A stretch of DNA of 64,000 bases from Coptis chinensis (Eukaryota > Streptophyta > Magnoliopsida > Ranunculales > Ranunculaceae), in NCBI GenBank assembly GCA_015680905.1, contig CM027382.1:5890001-5954000 (forward strand), read 5' to 3'. Position numbers and translations under genes: made by a program. How positions within the stretch are numbered: the stretch's first letter is position 1; every line of letters starts with the position of its first letter. Below the pieces are notes generated by a model that was not told where the DNA came from, did not search any database, and saw only the letters and a program-made list of their open reading frames with translations. Shown piece by piece: positions 32,123 to 42,915 of the stretch.

Positions 32123-32819
32123 TGTTGGAGTTATCCCTCACATGAGAATGAGGAAGAGGATAGAAATTTGTGCTGTTTGTGTGAAGAGGTCTGAGCGCGC
32201 GTGCTCTCAGATTGGTCTAGCCCAAGGCGCGCCGGCACCCTTGCCATGAAAAAGAATATAGTTTTTTTTTAGCCTCTCACGAAACAGACTGTTGAGGGCG
32301 CACGCTCGAATTGGCCTTGCCAAGAGCGCGCTCGCGCCCATGTCTAAATTTGCAAACTTATATTTCTACACTAACCGTGAAATTGTGGAGTACGGTAAAA
32401 ACAAGAAGTAAGGTTTTGGAAAACCTAAGTCACAAATTGAAACCCAATTTTAAGAGCTATCAAAATTAAGAGAAAACCCTTGCAAAGAGAAAAAGTTTGT
32501 AAGGAGAGAGAAAAGTGATCTAGTAAGGAGAGACTTGAAATGAGTTGATTGTAATCTTCTTTTCCACACTTATTAAAGGATTAGCTCTTGTAGAAGTAGA
32601 CATCTTTGGCCAAATCACTTTACATCTTGTGTTGTCACAGATGTTTTTACTTGTTTTAGATATTATTTGTTTGTGATAGTTGTTTATTATTTGTTTGTGA
32701 GTGAAAGTTTTTGATTTTGTATGGAGAGTTTGGTTCAATTGCAAAGTTATCTTAGTAGTGGGATCGATATTGCAAAGTTATCTTAGTAGTGGGATCGATT
32801 GGTATCTTTGTCCCCAAGA
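32123..32819 (+). repeat. 3' LTR of copia element
   Basis: About 697 bp, same start as the 5' LTR and end CCCCAAGA. Longer than its partner partly because of an internal 31-bp tandem duplication (32738-32768 and 32769-32799) and an additional GC-rich insert in the first third. Confidence 0.88.
32738..32799 (+). repeat. 31-bp tandem duplication in 3' LTR
   Basis: Two perfect or near-perfect copies of a 31-bp unit beginning ATTGCAAAGTTATC. The 5' LTR has one copy, so it arose after insertion. Confidence 0.85.
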
Positions 32820-34631
32820 TTTCCCAATAATCCATTCTAATATCGATGAAGAGAACCCATTTTGAGGCTCGGGATAAACCTAGAGAAAAACAGCACCGAC
32901 TGTCGAAATCTTTTCATCCTTATCTCATTCTTTTTGGCTAAAAATCACAACTCACAAATGGAGAAGATGATTAGGAACTTGTGCTTATGACTTTTCAATT
33001 CAATAACCTCCTTGGATCAACCCTCACAAAGAAGGTAATGGATGATTTTCGGTTTTGAAGCAGATTTGACACCTTTCACCGAAACAGTTGTTTCTTTCTC
33101 TATAGTGATTGGGTTTAGACGCCGTTGGGACTGTTGGAAAATAGATTCAAAGAGTTTTCCGAGGATATATGGTTAATGAGGTGGTTTGTAGAGAGACGTT
33201 ACAGTTTTTCAGTTCTTGTTGGGTAAAATTGTGCCATGTTCTTGTGATGAAATTGGGGATTTGAAACCAGGTTGTTGGATGCTTAATGATGACGTGTTCT
33301 TACTCAAATCAGTGTGTATATTGCTGATTTGGAACTACCATCTAAGGTGGAGCTGCAACATGAAGTGGTTTAGGTTTCTAAACCTTGAATAGGAGAGATT
33401 CTAACATGTTCGTCTTCACCACACTTTATGTTAATCAAGGGTTTTATTTGGGGATTCTGTTTTCATGATTAAGAGCAGAGAAGATAGGAGGTCAGGGGTC
33501 ATGGGTGTTCAATGAAGCCATCAACAGACCTTGTTCTTGTTCCTAAGTAGAACAAAGTGAGAAAATTCGGAATACAAGTCAGTTCTGCCATGTGTTAATG
33601 AAAACGGTGTATCTTCATCTACGAAACTCGCTTTTGTAGGCGGTTTGGTGCCATAGAAAGTTAATTCACGTAACTTTCAATTGGTATATGGTAGGATAGC
33701 TAGTTCTAAGGAGACGATTCAGAAATTTAGATTGTTTCGGGGTAAAATTCTGCTGCCTCCTTGTGATTAGTAGATGATATTGGGTGATGTGGATCAGGTT
33801 GTGGAGTTTTCCATATTGGTTCTTGTTGCTTTTAATCTCTTATACATCAGGCAAGTATATCTACAAGCTTTTCTTTCATTTAAATAAATTATGACCAAGT
33901 CTAGTTTCGACTTAGATGTCGACAATTCTACTGTGCATTTTAAATTGAGATTTGAAGCGTGGATTACAATAATTAATGTTCGTGTAATTCCTTTTCCTGC
34001 TGAGTTTTTTTATTGAATGTTGAACCCATATGATTAAACTGAAATTGGTTTTACTTGTGTTTTAGTTCTTTATTTTGCCTTGTGTTGATGAATGAATTAT
34101 TATTTGATGACGATGATGCACTTTTTGAGTTTTGAGCTATATGTTATGTATAAGTGTTTGGGATCATTTGCATACGTTGCACTTGTTAAGTTCACTTGTT
34201 TTCCACATCTTATATAGTTGATAAATATTTCTTCTAGTCAGTATTTGGGGGTAGGTGTATTTGGAATTAAGTGGTGTTGTCTCGGTTTTATTTGATATAT
34301 TTGGTATATTTTTTTAGATTTGAAAAGACTAGTTCGTGGATATTACTTGTTGGGCGTGTGATTTTTACACCCTTGCAGATTTTGCAGGTGTTTGATTCTT
34401 GACCACGTGGAGAGAGAAAGTTGGGATATTATTCGGGTTAGAACTTGGACACTTTGTTTTTGTTTTATATTTGTTAGTTATCACCCGTATCTCACTTATT
34501 GTAATGGTTTCATTTTGTAAACCGGTTACTTGACTGCTCTGGCACTTGTCGAGACGGTTAAGTAGCTGGGTTCTCCGACTCATTATATCTTGGGCTGGTC
34601 AACTCGGATATAGTGGGTTTGGGGCGTTACA

Positions 34632-35585
34632 CTGACCTCAGTCAATCCACCCAAAAAGAGCTTGCTTTTGTTTCTATTAATGTCTTGACCAACAACATTC
34701 TGATATTCTTTGAGTAGCCATGTAAGATTTTTTACCTTCCTTAGATTGCCATTCATGAAGATAAAAATGTTGTCTGCAAACAACAGGTGCGAAGGGCTAG
34801 GGTAATCCTTTAGATAGTTAATTCCCTTACTAAGAACATCTTCAGCCAGTGCAAAGAGTAACGGGGAGAGAGGGTCTCCCTGTCGCTGCCCCCTTCTAAC
34901 TCCCATGTAACCACAAGGACCCCCATCGATGAGGACAGATAATTTTGTCGTCCCAAGAATTGTGTACACCCAATTAATCCATCTCTGCCCAAACCCTAGC
35001 TGTTTGAGAACTTCAAGTAGAAATTCCTAAGTGAGCGTATCATATGCCTGAGATATATCAATCTTGAGGCCAACGGAGCCACCACTTTTCTTTTGTTTCA
35101 TTGCATTAATCATTTCAGACGCCATACAAATGTTAGCATGAACGGATCTGCCATGAATGAACCATGCTTGTTCAATGGAGACTAACTTTGAGATGATGGT
35201 CTTCAACCTAGTCTGCATGATTTTTGACAAGATCTTCATAAAGAAATTACTCATATAGATAGGTCTGTACTGAGAAGCTTTCTTAGCATTTATTTCCTTT
35301 GGAATAAGAGCAAAAAAGTTATTATTTACCCCCATAGGAATGTAGGCTTCTCTAAAGAAAGAAGTCTAAGCACTGCATAGGTCATCTCTAATTATGTTCC
35401 AGCACGCGTGATAAAAACATCCTTGAAACCCATCTGGTCCTAGTGAACTCTCCGACTTCATAGAAAAAACTACTTTCTGGATCTCTACCTCGAGAGGGAT
35501 TGCACAGAGCATAAAGTTGTCTTCTTCAGTAATCACTTTTGAGATCAAGTTCAGGAGTTGGTCGTTGACCTGTGTACTTCTAAAG
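34632..35585 (-). mobile_element. LINE 1, upstream half (reverse transcriptase)
   Basis: Minus-strand L1-type reverse transcriptase, 5'-truncated near 35585. In order: LISKVITEEDNF and SSLGPDGFQGCFYHACWNII, FALIPKEINAKKASQYRPIY in the fingers, KIDISQAYDTL at motif A, RRGQRQGDPLSPLLFALAED at motif B and HLLFADNIFIFMNG at motif C (FAD-N in place of the usual FADD). It stops at GGLTEV, where the solo LTR interrupts, and resumes at 26850. Frame changes make it a pseudogene. Confidence 0.85.
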
Positions 35586-35589
35586 GCAA

Positions 35590-36322
35590 AATCTCACACA
35601 CTTAGCAAGCCTTTCTTACTTCATCTAGCTAGACAGGAATCAAGTAGTTTTTAACCAATTCAAAGCTACACTGCTGTATCCACCACTCAATTATTGGCTC
35701 AAGCTAATGCATCCTTTATACCTTCCAAACCTCAACCAACCTACAAATACCACATTCCAAAGAACTTCATTCCACAATTTACATCTTTTAACTACTGATG
35801 GAGGATTTGAAGTTTTATCAAATAAAGGTGGCATAGGTTTCACCATTTGTAAAGGTCTTATGACATTATGGTTGTCGGAAGCAAGCAGAGGAAGCCGAAT
35901 ACAGAGCTCTTTTGTGGGGATTAGAAAGTGCTTCTCAACTTGCTATTAAACATGTGCTAGTTGTCTCGGATTGCAGCAGCTTGGTGGATGCACTCAATGG
36001 TCATGTTGATTGTTCGTCATGGGAACTAAACTCTCTTCGTCAGATGGTCCTAAGTTCTAAAGAGTCTTTTGAGTACTGTAGAATTGACTTTTGCCCTAAG
36101 CAGTTACACAACATACTCACTTGTTGGCTGAGGCCGGTAAAAATCATATCGATTTGGGATGTAATGGAACTGTTGTTCCCTTTTATGTTTCTAGTTTGTT
36201 TGATCGAGTCAGATGTAGTCTGTATGAACATTTTGTAATTCAGTGATCAATGAATGACTCATTTTGATTATTTGTAAAACTCGTTTTGATTATTAATAAA
36301 ATTTCTACTTGTTAAAAAAAAA
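35590..36322 (+). mobile_element. LINE 2, 5'-truncated 3' end with RNase H and poly(A)
   Basis: Plus strand. The recognisable domain is the RNase H-like end of plant L1 elements: AEEAEYRALLWGLESASQLA and KHVLVVSDCSSLVDALNG near 35890-36005, in more than one frame. A poly(A) run at 36314-36322 closes it. The left end is fused to the truncated 5' end of LINE 1 in the opposite orientation. The RNase H resembles that of LINE 3 only distantly. Non-functional. Confidence 0.7.
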
Positions 36323-37195
36323 TTGCCATCCTCTCAAACTGGCCATGTGGGTGCAACATGATGGCCCAATAGAGTTTTGTAACGTCTATGAGGAAACTTT
36401 TATTGCACAAGTTTGCAAATGAATGGAACTGAAGATTAAAATAAATAAATAATAATAATAATAATAATAAAATCTACCTAAAATTATTTGTACAAGTTCA
36501 TGCATGGTGATCAAATTAATAAATTTTAGGGTCTTATATCCTACACCCACCAAATTAGATTGGGCAGCCTCCAACCCAAGCACAACAACCGAGTCCAATC
36601 ACTTAGGTTCAGTACATCCCAATGATATGAGAAGGTCGTTTGGGTCTCGTTACAGTTGTGATTTTGGACTTTCAAATTTTTTTTGACTTTCAATTAAAAA
36701 TATATTTCCGTTTCAAATTAGATGATATTTTAATTTCAAATTACTTAAATGGGTTTTATATAAATAGGTTTTGTCAATTTCAAATTATTTAAATGGGTTT
36801 AACTTAAATGAGTAGTGTTTTGATTTAGTTTGATTGAAATATGGAGGGATTTTCAATGTGGGAATGTATAATAATGAGTAGTGTTTTGACTTTTGATTGA
36901 GATGTAGAGGGAAATTTAGTTTGTTAAATTTTCAATGTGTGTGGTGTGTGTGTGTTCGGAGGGAAGGGCGTATGAGAATGAGAAGCTTTGGGAGGTTTGG
37001 GAGTCTTTGAGGGTGAAGAGTTGCAATATGTTATCTTAATGAGTTGGGGGGGTTGCCCAACACAAAACTGTTTTTTTTAAGATAATGACAAATTTGTAGG
37101 GTTGCCCAATGCAATTTCATGAGTGCCCAATTAAACTACCTAAATTTTATTGGTGGTTGGGAGCATTGGGCTGCAGCCCATATGGAAAAATATTC
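36323..37195. other. No gene recognised; AT-rich with short repeats
   Basis: Contains an (AAT)n run at 36448-36471. Between 36700 and 36890 the phrases tttcaaattacttaaatggg and aatgagtagtgttttga each occur two or three times, suggesting local duplication. No convincing exon on either strand. Confidence 0.5.
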
Positions 37196-37210
37196 GCATT
37201 CAAGCCTTTC
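37196..37210. repeat. Target-site duplication (left) of LINE 3
   Basis: GCATTCAAGCCTTTC, repeated exactly at 38854-38868. A 15-bp duplication is typical for L1-type insertions. Confidence 0.92.
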
Positions 37211-38853
37211 TTTCTTTTTTTCGATAAGGTTTCACTTTTCATAAAAATATTATAGAATAATAGGTTCAACATCAGCCAGTGCAAATGTGCAATACAACTT
37301 GGAAGAGTACTCATGTCCCTGTTTTGAATTGCCTAGGAAGGTAACTCATGAGCCTCCCCTACAAAAATCCTAGAAATCCAACTAAATTTAAAACATAACA
37401 GGTGTTCCATATTAACCATAATATAGGACACCATACTACTGATCCTCCAACTGCAGTTGTCCAGAGGAGAATTAAGCAGCTTAATGACACTCTGGTTATC
37501 ACCTTGCAACTCTACACTCATTAGACCTGGGTCTTTTACCAGCATAGCTCCACCTCAGCTGCAACAAGTTCGGCTTCTTCTGAGGAAGTTGCATTGAATC
37601 TTCTGATTGCCACTTTCAGAATCCTCCCTCCCTCATCTTTAGTTACTACTAGACCTGTCAAAAGCAGCATCAAATAATACTTTAGTGCCAAAGTTATCCT
37701 GGACATTAGTAGTACTACCAATGTCTGCATTCAAGAAGTTATAATGAGTTGAGTTAGTGAGGTGATGATCCTGTATATCATCATATGCTTTAATGGCCCT
37801 TTTCCATAATGCTTCTGTTGCATTCAAAATTGAGGTTCTATTCTTTTGCCTTGCATCAAACAAAATTTTATTTCTGTGTTCCCATATACAAGAGAGTAGT
37901 AGGCATGCATAAATGCCTAGATTCCTTATATGATCCTCCCTGTTCTCAGTCCATCCCATAATCTCATCCAACCAGTTTCTAACTCCCCAATTAGCATGTG
38001 CATCTATCCTTATGCTTGTAATGGCAGTGAACCAAACACCTCTAATCCATTCACATTGGAAGAAAAGGTGTAAGGATGACTCCATGTGATTCTGACAAAA
38101 TGGGCAGTTGAAATCTCCCATCTTCCTTGCATTCAAAACCTCCCCTGTAGGCAGACCATCTATATAGACCTTCCAAAGGAAATGTTGATTTCTACCCGAG
38201 AGCTTAGCTTTCCAGACTCTTTGGATAGTCTTATTCTGGAAGTTAGAGCTGCTACACTCCCAATTGTTTTGAGACAACAGTTTGTAAGCAGTCCTAACTG
38301 TGTAATTCCCTTTGGGGTTGCACCTCCAAATGAGGGTGTCTTGCTGTTATAGCAGTTATAGCCTCCACAATAGGCCTAGGAAACAAAAACTCAAGAAAGT
38401 ACTCATTCCAGCCAGTTCTAGTGTTATTTATAATACCTGTTACTTTTGTGTCTCTATTGAAATGTGGATTGATAATATGGTCCTTCAGTAGAATTGGTTG
38501 ATTGTTCAAGCATACCCAGGGTTCATTGCAAACTGAAACCTTATTGCCACTCTTAATAGACCATAGAATACCAGGTTCAATGAGATCAAAAGTTTTAGTT
38601 ATGCCCTTCCAGAAGTAGGAGGCATGTTGAGAAGGGTTGAGTACGGAACCCCCTCCACCTGGCCACCATTTGTGGCAAATGGCTCGAAAAGTCCTCGCCC
38701 ATAGAGAGGTTTGGTCAGTAAGCAATCTCCAGCATTGCTTACCAAGGAGAGCATTATTCATAGTTTTTGTGTTTCTAAAGCCTAATCCTCCATTAATTTT
38801 GGTCTACATAAAGTCTTCTAGTTCAAAGTGTAAACTGAACTGGATTCCTCCGT
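37211..38853 (-). mobile_element. LINE 3, 5'-truncated, with 15-bp target duplication
   Basis: Minus strand, T-rich tail at 37211-37221 (poly(A) on its own strand). It starts after the reverse transcriptase palm: a plant-LINE segment (MNNALLGKQCWRLLTDQTSL and SIKSGNKVSVCNEPWV, about 38760-38500), then the zinc-binding domain (CPFCQNHMESSLHLFFQCEW, about 38110-38050), then the RNase H-like end (VELQGDNQSVIKLLNS, about 37510-37460). Several frame changes and stops, so inactive. Perfect flanking duplication shows that it inserted already truncated. Confidence 0.92.
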
Positions 38854-38868
38854 GCATTCAAGCCTTTC
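38854..38868. repeat. Target-site duplication (right) of LINE 3
   Basis: GCATTCAAGCCTTTC, identical to 37196-37210. Confidence 0.92.
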
Positions 38869-39828
38869 AAGGAAGTGTTCTAATCGAGATATATTGATGC
38901 ACCTGAAACAAAAATGTACAGGGGAGATTCTTCGCTCTCAACCGTCAACAAAACTGAAAAAGATCCTGAAAACCATGTGACAACATAATCTTCACGATTC
39001 TCATGCGTTGCAACCACGTCTAAGGATTTGCTTTTGTCATGTCATTAAAGACGATACATTAACGCTAACATTTGAAGCAAATCAGCAATTCTCTCTTTTC
39101 CCCCCTTTTTTTTTTTTCAAATTTAAAACCAAAATGAAAAAGAATGTCTCAGTAATTATATTACTATTATTGATTATAAATAAAACTAACAAAAGCACCT
39201 AAATTTAATAGAACCCAAGTCCCCAACCAAAATTAAAACTGCAAATTAAATGATCAATTATACAAAATTTCCAGTAGATAATCTAATCCATATTATCGTA
39301 CAAGATCATTGATCCAATTACAGCCAAGGCAAGCGGTCTTTTCATGTCAGCAGGATTAAGTGTTCCATTTCAGTGATCCCTACTGTACTGCTGTTAGACT
39401 CGTTTGGAACTTTGAACCAATTTCTCTGTGCCTGCAGAGGAATTAGCTTTCTCTTTGTTTTTCACAAATTTTTTTTCCACCTTAGGTAAATGGAGATTTC
39501 TGCCAAATATGGGTCCCCTGCCCAATTTAACCACGTCTAGAACACAAAACTTATTTTTATTAGAAGCTACGCAACTACTGCTTAACTGGAAGTTGAGGCT
39601 TTTAAATTGTAGCATTGTACACAAGTTGAAACCTAACCAAACCAAAGCATCAGTTGAGTGTTACAACTTGGAACCTAGTAAAACAATACACAGAGACTGC
39701 CATTAGATGTATCAGTTACTTAACTTCAAATCAAATGTAATTAAACATTCTCTTTTAAATAACATTAGAATCCTGACTCACCTTCCCTTGAATTCTGCAG
39801 AAGAGAAAGAAACTTACAAGCTTTCTAC
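38869..39828 (-). other. 3' flank of TSR2; no further gene recognised
   Basis: AT-rich. A T run at 39106-39117 might be the tail of a small minus-strand retroposon or part of an untranslated region. Short open frames around 39394-39706 on both strands have no recognisable motifs. The nearest part probably includes the 3' untranslated region of TSR2, whose poly(A) site I cannot place. Confidence 0.4.
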
Positions 39829-41292
39829 TTAATGTCTTTTACCCTTGTTTCTCCTACTCCTATATGAGACCAGTGACCATCCATCATCAGCTCCTTCACT
39901 TGTTCCCTGTGACTTTGTTTCATCCACAGACATAGTTTTTACTTTCGACCCTAGCCGTGGCTTTGGCTCATCAACTTCCATAAATGTTTCCTCATCAGTT
40001 GAACTTTCATCGTCATCCGAGCTTTCAACATAATCTTCATACACCACCTGTGCCACGTGAGCAGCAAAAGGGTTAAAATAACTCCCCAGTAGGATAATTA
40101 TTGAGAACCTAAGAATTTTCCAATTCAAGATATTTACAGATATTTTACTTTTGCCCCCACAAAAAAAAGTTTCCACACTTTGACCAACTTCTTCAGCAAG
40201 ATGTATTCACTATCCCATTCTCATTAGCGGGACTACTATTATGAATGATGCACAAAACATCATGCCCCAAAATGCAAGATGAGATGTATACCTTGCGATT
40301 TTTTGAAGTAAATTGATAGATGAATATATAGTAAGTAGTGTGCATCTGATAAATGAACATGATTTCATGACCATTTTGCTTCATCAACAACACAGATTCT
40401 TACAGTGAAATGCCTAAAAGCGAGAAAATATGAACATAAAGGTAAATGTTCTTCTTAAACAGCAACAGAATGATAAGGTCAACCATTACTCTACTTTTCA
40501 AAGATTATAATTTATTTATTTATTGGGTTTACAATAAATACATCACCTCATTTCTGCTAGCTTCCAGAACGTAATTTCTGAGAAGATACAAAAAACCAAG
40601 GTGGCCATATGGTATCTAGTTCAAGCTAAGAGTCGTAACTCGTAACTACAGATACCTCTTTGCTTCCAGAGACAGCTCCGGATGCAGAGCTTGAATTCCT
40701 TAGTTTTTCAATTGACTTCAAATCATCACGTAACAGTTCCTCATGCATAGCAATCAACACTTTTGCAACCTGCTTGAAATTATAGAAGCATTAACCATAA
40801 ACTCATAGCGTTCTTTTAAGAAGAGCTAACCATATAAATAAATATACGCATACCTGTTCAGGGCTTTCATCTTTGAGATCCAACTTGAGGCAATCCCAAG
40901 CAAAATCATCCAGAAAGTCCGCCAATTCATCGACATAGAAGGGCCCTTTTGAATGAGTGAAGAATGAAAGGATTTCGGATGCAAAAAGGTTCAATTTCTG
41001 AAGAAAGAATTCACCGCCCCACCCCGTCTGCAATGCCATTACAGTGCCACTCCATTGCTCATTGATAATACGGTATATTGCTTCGGATAAGAGGGGTAGA
41101 TACTCTGGTTTTAGCTTTTGAGGAAGAGAACCGTTGGAAGATTTTCTCTCATCTTTGACATTACTAGTACTACAGAAACCAAAACAATCACTTTTTATCT
41201 CTAAAAAATAATAAACCAAAGCGAAGAGATCGATATAGAAAGCCAGAAAACAAAAGATTTAAGGTGTTGAAGAAGAGCCAATACCGTTTCAT
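39829..41292 (-). CDS. TSR2: TSR2 homologue (pre-rRNA processing / Rps26 escortin), four exons
   Basis: Exons on the minus strand: 41292-41285, 41169-40854, 40769-40656, 40047-39829. All introns have GT...AG ends and the joins keep one frame, giving about 218 residues, a normal length for plant TSR2. Seen: PEYLPLLSEAIYRIINEQW, the WGG segment (TGWGGEFFLQKLNLFASEIL) and KGPFYVDELADFLDDF. Next come a helix ending in IEKLRNSS, an acidic stretch (YVESSDDDESSTDEETF) and the C-terminal DDGWSLVSYRSRRNKGKRH. In yeast and animals TSR2 carries ribosomal protein eS26 to pre-40S particles and supports 20S pre-rRNA cleavage; a nuclear role is inferred here. The start was chosen because the ATG lies about 90 bp after a TATA box and its tiny exon splices in frame. 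The second exon could also be reached from another first exon. No disabling changes seen. Confidence 0.88.
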
Positions 41293-41382
41293 AGTGATCC
41301 ACCGGTTGGTCACAACACAAACAGCCCTGGTGTGATTTAGAGAGGCAACAGACTCAGTTGAAGAGCGGCCAGCGTTTTCACA

Positions 41383-41390
41383 TTTATATA
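41383..41390 (-). promoter_or_regulatory. TATA box of TSR2
   Basis: CTATATAAATG on the minus strand, 91 bp upstream of the chosen ATG at 41292. The hAT-type MITE begins about 80 bp further upstream. Confidence 0.6.
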
Positions 41391-41471
41391 GACCTAATCT
41401 CATTTATAATCCAACGGCTATAGATAATCTTCTCCTTTATTCCGATAATACCCTCAGCAGCTGTGCAGAGT

Positions 41472-41969
41472 CACTGTTCCCAACCGACTCGCCTAGCCCA
41501 AGTCGTTTAAAAAATCAGTGGACTGATTAGGCAGGTCTAGGCAGACCGATTAGGCGGGCTAGGCGGCCTCTAAGCGGTCCACTCAAATATATATATATAT
41601 TTTTTTTTAATTAATTAAATGTTGAAAATTAAATACCAATGTAGGCTTTAGATTTGAATGAGTTTAAAAGACTAAAGTTCAATGTAAATTATATGTCACT
41701 ATAAGAAAGAATATGTTTTTATATGAAATCGATTTTCTTAAACTATTATGCATTTTTTTAATAAGTATCTTTGTTTGTGTTTATTTTTTGAGTTATGATA
41801 AATGATTTTCTTCATTTATTGTAGTATAGGTGTATATTACTATATATATTATAAGATTTATTTTAAAAATACCGCTTAGCGCTAGCCCCATCTAGGCCGC
41901 CTGTGGCCTAAAAGAGCACTAGGCGCTCTCCCACCGCTCGACTACCGCCTAGCGTTTTTTAGAACACTG
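41472..41969. mobile_element. hAT-type MITE in the TSR2 promoter region
   Basis: 498 bp. The left end starts CACTGTTCCCAACC and the right end, read inward, starts CAGTGTTCTAAAAAACG, which are imperfect terminal inverted repeats of the hAT kind. Subterminal GC-rich phrases (cgcctag, ggcgg, ctaggc) occur in both halves around an AT-rich middle. Flanks are GCAGAGT on the left and GCAGGAGT on the right, a near-match to an 8-bp duplication. No coding sequence. Confidence 0.65.
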
Positions 41970-41977
41970 GCAGGAGT

Positions 41978-42390
41978 GCATAATGATTAGGGCTGGCAAT
42001 GGGTTGGATCGGTCTGCATATTTGAAAATCCAGAACCGTTCAGTTGTTCGATGGTGTAGATCTATAACCATACCAGACCCGAACGGATATTTGAAATAGA
42101 GAGCCAAAAGCGGACGTCCGGACCGAACACTTTTTCTTAATTCCGGATCGGATCTATCTTTTTACATATACAAGTATGCGAACCGTGCTACGCATCGGTG
42201 TTGTTTTGAGTCTTTAAACATGTCGCTCTAACATCTCTCGGGTAGTATGATTTTATGAATTCTAGTTATAATCTAAAAAACAATATAAAAACATTATGAG
42301 GGGTTGAATATAATTTCAGTGCCGTAAAACACTGTTCGGCTGAGAAGTGTGACCTCCTAAAGACCCGGCTATCATATAGTGTAGAGATTA
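41978..42390. other. No gene; possible further Helitron-type hairpin and repeat piece
   Basis: 42000-42170 contains tagggctggcaatgggttgg and two ccggatcgg-like phrases of a kind common in small plant DNA transposons, but no matching second end. On the minus strand ACCGATGCGTAGCACGGT (42187-42204) forms a hairpin followed by a CTTG, resembling a decayed Helitron 3' end. I do not see the body of such an element. Confidence 0.35.
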
Positions 42391-42915
42391 CTAGTTTTCG
42401 AACCCGAACTACAAACGGGTGCCGTTATATTAAATTATTATGGAAAATATTAGTAACTATGTAGAGCTATGAGAGATAAATATTATATTGATCACTCATC
42501 TAAATTTTATCCATCGTGAAATCCCCACTCTCCATAAAAAGAAAAAAAACCCTCATTTGATAAATCTCTTGGACTTCTTTTTATTGTTTAATAATAAAAT
42601 TTTGATTGAAGTTATGTGAAAATGTTCAATAAAGCGAAGATGATATTGAAGCTACTTGAAAATCAAGAAATTCCCAAACATAAGAAAAAAAAATATGATA
42701 AACATCATTTTCAATGCAAAACTATACTTGTTGAGACATCCCCACCACATATAATATAACTATTTTATTTTTTATATTAGTTCAATGAATTTATATCATG
42801 TTTTCAATTTCTCGTTAATTATTCTTTGAGTTAAGTTAAGTATATAGTTGCATCCAGTTTAATTAAGTTTTTAGGTTAGTTCAATGCATTTGATCTAGGT
42901 TCCAATTTTTTGTTA
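42391..42915 (-). mobile_element. Helitron-like element B, inverted relative of element A
   Basis: On the minus strand it ends with the hairpin ACCCG...CGGGT and CTAG at 42394-42391. The following base on that strand is T. Going upstream it matches element A through 42770, then two or three decayed minisatellite units (42771-42915). The reading agttactaatattttcc runs through without interruption at the spot where element A holds the Tat insertion. The 5' end is not recognisable. Confidence 0.7.

Larger units (their letters stand above)
27356..32819 (+). mobile_element. Ty1/copia element (Tork/Tnt1-like), both LTRs, broken
   Basis: Parts in order: 5' LTR, tRNA-Met-type primer-binding site, gag with zinc knuckle, protease, integrase, reverse transcriptase, RNase H, polypurine tract, 3' LTR. 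Integrase before reverse transcriptase defines copia, and the wording is Tnt1/Tork-like. The LTRs differ at roughly one base in ten by eye, plus indels, so it is probably several million years old. The coding region is broken in roughly half a dozen or more places. No clear target duplication remains (CGTCC on the left, TTTCC on the right). It lies inside the solo LTR 26851-34631. Confidence 0.92.
26851..34631 (+). mobile_element. Solo LTR, chromovirus (Tekay/Del-like), split by copia element
   Basis: Begins TGTAAAACCCC and ends GGGGCGTTACA, the short inverted ends common in Tekay/Del-type plant LTRs, with CTGAC on both sides. Without the copia insertion (27356-32819) it is about 2.3 kb and contains no coding sequence, so it is best read as a solo LTR left by recombination between two LTRs. 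A pyrimidine-rich leader (26985-27300) supports plus orientation. The stretch 32820-34631 has no gene and belongs to it. It inserted into LINE 1, so it is younger than the LINE and older than the copia element. Lineage assignment rests on the ends only. Confidence 0.75.

Noticed and set aside
39394-39706. Small genes on both strands downstream of TSR2
   Set aside because: No recognisable motif; probably untranslated region or intergenic sequence.
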